Part shown: piece after piece, positions 6,165 through 8,925 of the stretch | Position numbering within the stretch: position 1 is the stretch's first letter | Layout: every line of letters begins with the position of its first letter | Assembly (NCBI GenBank): GCA_905373295.1 | Contig: CAJPSJ010000069.1 | Span: forward strand, 1-8,925 | DNA length: 8,925 nucleotides | Reading direction: 5' to 3' | From: an uncultured Campylobacter sp. | GTDB taxonomy: Bacteria; Campylobacterota; Campylobacteria; Campylobacterales; Campylobacteraceae | The notes under the pieces: generated by a model | The model's input: the letters and a program-made list of their open reading frames with translations, nothing else | Told to the model about the DNA's origin: nothing | The model's database searches: none | Program-made: the position numbers and the translations under genes

Positions 6165-7676
6165 TCAAAGCATAAGGCTAAGTAGCAGCAAAAATCCGAT
6201 GAAGCTTAGGGCGTTGCCGAAGGAGCCGCCGATGTGATCTCCGAGCCACGTCAGCACGAGCGCGCCGCCTAGACGCAGGCCTATTTGCAGCGCCACGCTC
6301 GCGATAAAATCCGCTACGCGCCGAAGCCCGCTGCGCGTATCGCCGAGCTTGCTGCCGCGGCTTTGGTTCCACAGTCCGCTTACGCGGTAGTCTTTGTAGC
6401 GGGCGCGGAGAATATCGCCGTTTTGCAGCTCGAAGCTCTGCGAGGCGTCCTTCGCCTTGGCGGGTGCCGCGGCTTCGGCAGAGCGGGCGGAATTTATAGA
6501 ATTTGCTACGCTAGTAGAATTTACAAAGCTTGTGGAATTTGCCGATTTCGCAAAATTCTTAACGTTCGCAGAATTTGCGGAATTTTCTGTGTCTAAATTC
6601 TTAAATTCCGCAGAATTTTCGCCGTCCGCAAGCTCCGCTAAATTTTGATCTGTGAGTATCCCGTCGGAAACGATCTGCAGCTTGCTATCGCCCGATAAAT
6701 ACACTCCGTCCAGCGCGAAGCCATAATAATAAACGTCATCGCCTTTTAGCACGCGCATGCCGCTGGCATAGCCTTCCGCTTCGCCGCTTCGCTTGGGCTC
6801 TTTGAAGTGCGGAAGCGCCGCGAATATACGCCCGAACTTCGCGGCGCGCCAGTTTCTTCGCATAAACTTGAAGCTGCAATACGCAAAAGGCGCGAGGATG
6901 AGCAGGGCTAGCAGTCCCGCAGGAGCCCTTGCTTCAAGAATAAAGATTATGCAGTAGATGCTCATCGCGGTTAGCGCTACACCGAAGGCTGCGAATATCG
7001 CGGCGAGTGCCGTGCTGCCGGCGTCCTTCCAGCGCTGCGCGCCTAGGCTTAGATTGACAAAGTCTAGCGGAGATGCGGCGGAGTTTGCCTGGGCGTCGCG
7101 CTCCTCGCGGGTAGAATTTAAAGAGAGGGAGCCGCTTAAATCTTTGCGGATAAAACTCGAAGTATAAAGTTCCGTATTAGCGTTCGCCTGCTCGTTAAAG
7201 CCTTCGTGGATCAGGCTCAAAGCGACGGAATTTATACCGCTGCGATCTTTGCCCACTAAATCAGATACCGCAGAATTTTGACGTGCACTTGTCGCGGTAT
7301 CATTATGTGCGTTGTAGCCTAAATTTGCAGCAGTGGAATTTCCGCTGTCTGGAGCTTTACAGCTAGAGCGCGGCGCGGAATTTTCGCCGCTTAAATCGGC
7401 GCCGCTTAAAGCGCTACGGCTGGAATTTAAGCCCCTCAAAGCCTCGCGGCTGAAATTTGAGCTCGAAGCCTCATATATCACCGCCAGCTCGTCGCCCTCG
7501 CGTATCGGCAGATAGAGTCCGTCGCGCCTTAAGTCTAAATTTCCCGCAAAGCGCAAGCCCTCCAGCGTAAAGCTAAATTTCGCCGTGTCTGCAGCCGCTG
7601 GCTCTAGCTTGAAATCCCTGGCCGTGCCGCGAGCAAGCTTAATATGTCGCGGCGAAAGAAATTTAGCAAAGCCCAT
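6165..7676 (-). CDS. Unrecognised membrane protein with Asn/Ser-rich insertions
   Basis: I do not recognise this 503-residue protein. Order: a soluble N-terminal part (1-70) with GDELAVIYEA; a long Ser/Asn/Ala-rich stretch (about 71-205); two membrane helices (about 221-247 and 252-271); a soluble part (272-338, VYYYGFALDGVYLSGD); a second Asn/Ser/Ala-rich stretch (about 339-412); then GDILRARYKDYRVSGLWNQSRG-like sequence (420-441) and two C-terminal helices (about 457-477 and 481-503). GDELAVIYEA and GDILRARYKD look alike, and each lies next to a low-complexity stretch, hinting at a duplicated small domain. The protein has 14 Asn-Ser dipeptides, mostly read from AAATTC words, and the gene holds 22 RAATTY hexamers. 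It is a real gene: AAAGG precedes its ATG, the helices are coherent, and it starts 35 bases after terC-family stop, suggesting co-transcription. Without the insertions it would be roughly 300 residues. Confidence 0.72.
   Translation of the reverse strand: MGFAKFLSPRHIKLARGTARDFKLEPAAADTAKFSFTLEGLRFAGNLDLRRDGLYLPIREGDELAVIYEASSSNFSREALRGLNSSRSALSGADLSGENSAPRSSCKAPDSGNSTAANLGYNAHNDTATSARQNSAVSDLVGKDRSGINSVALSLIHEGFNEQANANTELYTSSFIRKDLSGSLSLNSTREERDAQANSAASPLDFVNLSLGAQRWKDAGSTALAAIFAAFGVALTAMSIYCIIFILEARAPAGLLALLILAPFAYCSFKFMRRNWRAAKFGRIFAALPHFKEPKRSGEAEGYASGMRVLKGDDVYYYGFALDGVYLSGDSKLQIVSDGILTDQNLAELADGENSAEFKNLDTENSANSANVKNFAKSANSTSFVNSTSVANSINSARSAEAAAPAKAKDASQSFELQNGDILRARYKDYRVSGLWNQSRGSKLGDTRSGLRRVADFIASVALQIGLRLGGALVLTWLGDHIGGSFGNALSFIGFLLLLSLML
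6485..6650. repeat. In-gene cluster of GAATTT/AAATTC words
   Basis: Eleven RAATTY hexamers (GAATTT, AAATTC, AAATTT) lie in about 165 bases inside the 503-residue protein gene, irregularly spaced by 5 to 25 bases. On the coding strand they fall mostly in the phase xxA-AAT-TCx, giving Ala/Glu/Val/Ile-Asn-Ser. This produces the Asn/Ser-rich stretch of residues about 350-400. Spacing is too irregular for a tandem or CRISPR repeat. Confidence 0.75.
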
Positions 7677-7711
7677 GCGTGCCTTTCAGATCTCGCAAAA
7701 TTCCACTCCTC

Positions 7712-8431
7712 CTACTTTGCGGCGGATTTTTTGCGGATCTGGATATTGATGAGCTCAACAAGCAGCGAAAACGCCATCGAGAAGTAGATGTAGCCCTTAG
7801 GTATATGAAAGCCCAGCCCATCGGCGATCAGCGAGACGCCCACTAGGATCAAAAATGCAAGCGCTAAAATTTTGATCGTCGGGTTTGCGTCCACGAAGCG
7901 CGCGATCGCGCCGCTAGCGAGCATCATCACGCCCACGGCGATGATGACTGCGAGGATCATCACGGGCAGGTGCTGCGCCATGCCCACGGCGGTGATGACG
8001 CTATCGAGCGAAAAGATGATGTCCAAAACTGCGATCTGCACGAGAGTGCCGCTGAAGCTCGCCTTGCCGCCGCTAGCGCTATGCTCGTGCGCCTCGCCGG
8101 TGGCGCTGGAGTGGATCTCGAGCGTGGATTTGACGAGCAGAAACAATCCGCCGCCGATCAGCACGAGGTCGCGTCCGCTAAAATCGCGCGCAAGCACGCT
8201 AAATAGCGGCTTGGTTAGCCCCATGATCCAGCTTAGGCTAAGAAGCAGGAGTATGCGCGTGATCATCGCAAGCGCAAGCCCGATTATACGGGCGCGTCCG
8301 CGCTGCGCCTCGGGCAGACGGCCGCACAAAATCGCGATAAATATGATATTGTCGATGCCAAGCACGATCTCAAGTCCCGTGAGCGTCGCCAGGCTGATCC
8401 ATGCCTCGGGTGAGGCGATCCATTCAAACAT
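7712..8431 (-). CDS. TerC-family integral membrane protein (likely metal ion exporter type)
   Basis: A 239-residue polytopic membrane protein with about seven hydrophobic segments. It has the two TerC-family signatures: LEIVLGIDNIIFIAI (20-34) and LDIIFSLDSVITAVG (136-150). Their acidic residues E21, D27, D137 and D143 lie inside membrane segments, where the family is thought to bind metal. A His/Glu-containing loop (HSSATGEAHEHSASGG, 107-122) separates the two halves. It has no CBS or CorC/HlyC domain, so it is the short form. TerC-family proteins such as Alx of E. coli and the B. subtilis homologues are linked to manganese export, and the family name comes from tellurite resistance; which ion this one handles cannot be told from sequence. 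The ATG is preceded by AAAGGAAA. It is first in a probable two-gene unit with the 503-residue membrane protein. Confidence 0.9.
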   Translation of the reverse strand: MFEWIASPEAWISLATLTGLEIVLGIDNIIFIAILCGRLPEAQRGRARIIGLALAMITRILLLLSLSWIMGLTKPLFSVLARDFSGRDLVLIGGGLFLLVKSTLEIHSSATGEAHEHSASGGKASFSGTLVQIAVLDIIFSLDSVITAVGMAQHLPVMILAVIIAVGVMMLASGAIARFVDANPTIKILALAFLILVGVSLIADGLGFHIPKGYIYFSMAFSLLVELINIQIRKKSAAK

Positions 8432-8462
8432 CGGTTTCCTTTGGGTGAAAATTTAAGCCGTG

Positions 8463-8468
8463 ATGATA
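8463..8468 (-). promoter_or_regulatory. Possible -10 box of the TerC-family gene
   Basis: On the minus strand this reads TATCAT, one base from TATAAT, 31 bases before the ATG. No -35 box is visible. It is the best candidate in the gap, but weak. Confidence 0.35.
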
Positions 8469-8561
8469 GCGAAAGTTTGGTTAAAATTTCTAAATTTTGC
8501 AGCCTTCGCGCGCGAAACAGCGCGGGGATTTAGGCGATGCGATGCGGACGGTTTATCTTAG

Positions 8562-8620
8562 AATTTTACCGCAAAACTATTTCGCTAAAAGGTGCAAAGC
8601 ACCGCATGCGCGGTAAAATT
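8562..8620. repeat. Nested inverted repeat (11-bp outer stem, 5-bp inner hairpin)
   Basis: AATTTTACCGC (8562-8572) and GCGGTAAAATT (8610-8620) are perfect reverse complements. Between them GGTGC (8591-8595) and GCACC (8599-8603) form a second perfect hairpin with an AAA loop. ACCGC (8601-8605) can alternatively pair with GCGGT (8610-8614), so two mutually exclusive folds exist. There is no T run, so it is not a standard terminator. Confidence 0.5.
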
Positions 8621-8753
8621 GCGGCGTGCAGAATTTCGCGGATTGAGAGAACGGAATTTTGGCGACGAAATTTTAAAATTTAGGCTTTAAATTTATCCGT
8701 TTTTAAGCGGGGGGGATAGCATTATTTTCAAAATTTATCTCAAAGGAGCGAAG

Positions 8754-8925
8754 ATGAAATATGTACTAGGCGCCGCGCTGGCGGCATTGATTTTAACAGG
8801 ATGCGGTGAGGATGAGGTAGGGCTCGTAAAAAACTACACTCTACCTGATTTTAAGTCGATGAGTATCGGCGCGGCGATCGAGGGCTCGAAAATCTGCAAA
8901 AATATCGCCTGGAGCAAAGAGGAAA
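8754..8925 (+). CDS. Lipoprotein, N-terminal part only (cut by window end)
   Basis: The gene runs off the right edge; 57 codons are visible. The product starts MKYVLGAALAALILTGCGED: a short lipoprotein signal peptide with the lipobox LTGC, so C17 would be lipidated after cleavage. The acidic residues after it (GEDE) do not place an Asp at +2, so the usual E. coli inner-membrane retention signal is absent and outer-membrane placement is possible. The mature part (NYTLPDFKSMSIGAAIEGSKICKNIAWSKEE) has a second cysteine (C48). The SIGAAIEGSKICKNIAWS stretch recalls short lipoproteins with a TIGxAL...C...W pattern seen in other proteobacteria, but I cannot name a family. The ATG is supported by AAAGGAG five bases upstream. 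Confidence 0.8.
   Translation, partial: MKYVLGAALAALILTGCGEDEVGLVKNYTLPDFKSMSIGAAIEGSKICKNIAWSKEE

Larger units (their letters stand above)
8432..8753. other. Divergent intergenic gap between the TerC-family gene and the lipoprotein gene
   Basis: No gene is supported in this 322-base gap. It holds ten RAATTY words by hand count, a nested inverted repeat (8562-8620), a run of seven G (8709-8715), and on the plus strand an AAAGGAG ribosome site (8742-8748). It should carry promoters in both directions. I find no convincing TATAAT for the plus-strand gene; TAGCAT or CATTAT just after the G run are the nearest. Confidence 0.5.

Noticed and set aside
6285..6648. Two open frames on the plus strand across the GAATTT cluster
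   Set aside because: They are antisense to the 503-aa gene and stay open because the GAATTT words contain no stop in those frames. Their products are repeats such as EFAEF without a ribosome site or domain.
6485..6650. Possible CRISPR or tandem repeat
   Set aside because: The repeated unit is only six to eight bases, spacing is irregular, and the units lie in a coding frame in a consistent phase. There are no constant-length spacers.
7872..8456. Open frame of 194 codons on the plus strand
   Set aside because: It lies antisense to the TerC-family gene, whose two signature motifs and ribosome site are clear. Its product is a compositionally odd Ser/Arg/Pro/Ile-rich sequence with no recognisable domain, typical of an antisense frame in GC-rich DNA.

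Overview
The window looks like chromosomal DNA of a Campylobacter-type member of the Campylobacterota. The signs are an octaheme HaoA with a NapC/NrfH-type HaoC partner in the arrangement known from these bacteria, T-rich promoters with TATAAT boxes and no clear -35 box, tightly packed genes, and intergenic DNA full of AAATTT/GAATTT words. The coding regions are clearly richer in GC than those of C. jejuni, so a higher-GC, anaerobic, probably oral species of the C. gracilis kind is plausible. The species is an inference.

Layout. 1-150: AT-rich flank with no gene. 151-567 (-): small helical protein of unknown function. 845-2813 (-): two-gene operon haoC-haoA closed by an intrinsic terminator. 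2814-3012: divergent control region with TATAAT boxes for both directions and a perfect 22-bp dyad just upstream of the fumarase -10 box. 3013-4429 (+): two-subunit class I fumarase operon ending at a GC-rich terminator. 4430-4810: gene-free stretch packed with RAATTY words and hairpins. 4811-5839 (+): DUF3137-type membrane protein with a TTG start. 5840-6164: convergent gap, again full of RAATTY words. 6165-7676 (-): unrecognised membrane protein with Asn/Ser-rich insertions. 7712-8431 (-): TerC-family membrane protein, probably co-transcribed with it. 8432-8753: divergent gap with a nested inverted repeat and a G7 tract. 8754-8925 (+): start of a lipoprotein gene cut by the window edge.

How the genes fit together. 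HaoC should carry electrons from the menaquinol pool to periplasmic HaoA, which in this lineage reduces nitrite and/or hydroxylamine to ammonium. The fumarase pair interconverts fumarate and malate in the cytoplasm, feeding or draining fumarate respiration. Both fit an anaerobic respiratory lifestyle, but only their shared, divergent upstream region links them here.

No defence system, mobile element, CRISPR array, tRNA or rRNA was found. The strongest unexplained signal is the density of RAATTY hexamers: about 90 by hand count against roughly 10 expected. They are concentrated in gaps and, unusually, inside the 503-residue protein gene, where they are read as repeated Asn-Ser dipeptides. RAATTY is the methylated motif that governs DNA uptake in C. 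jejuni.
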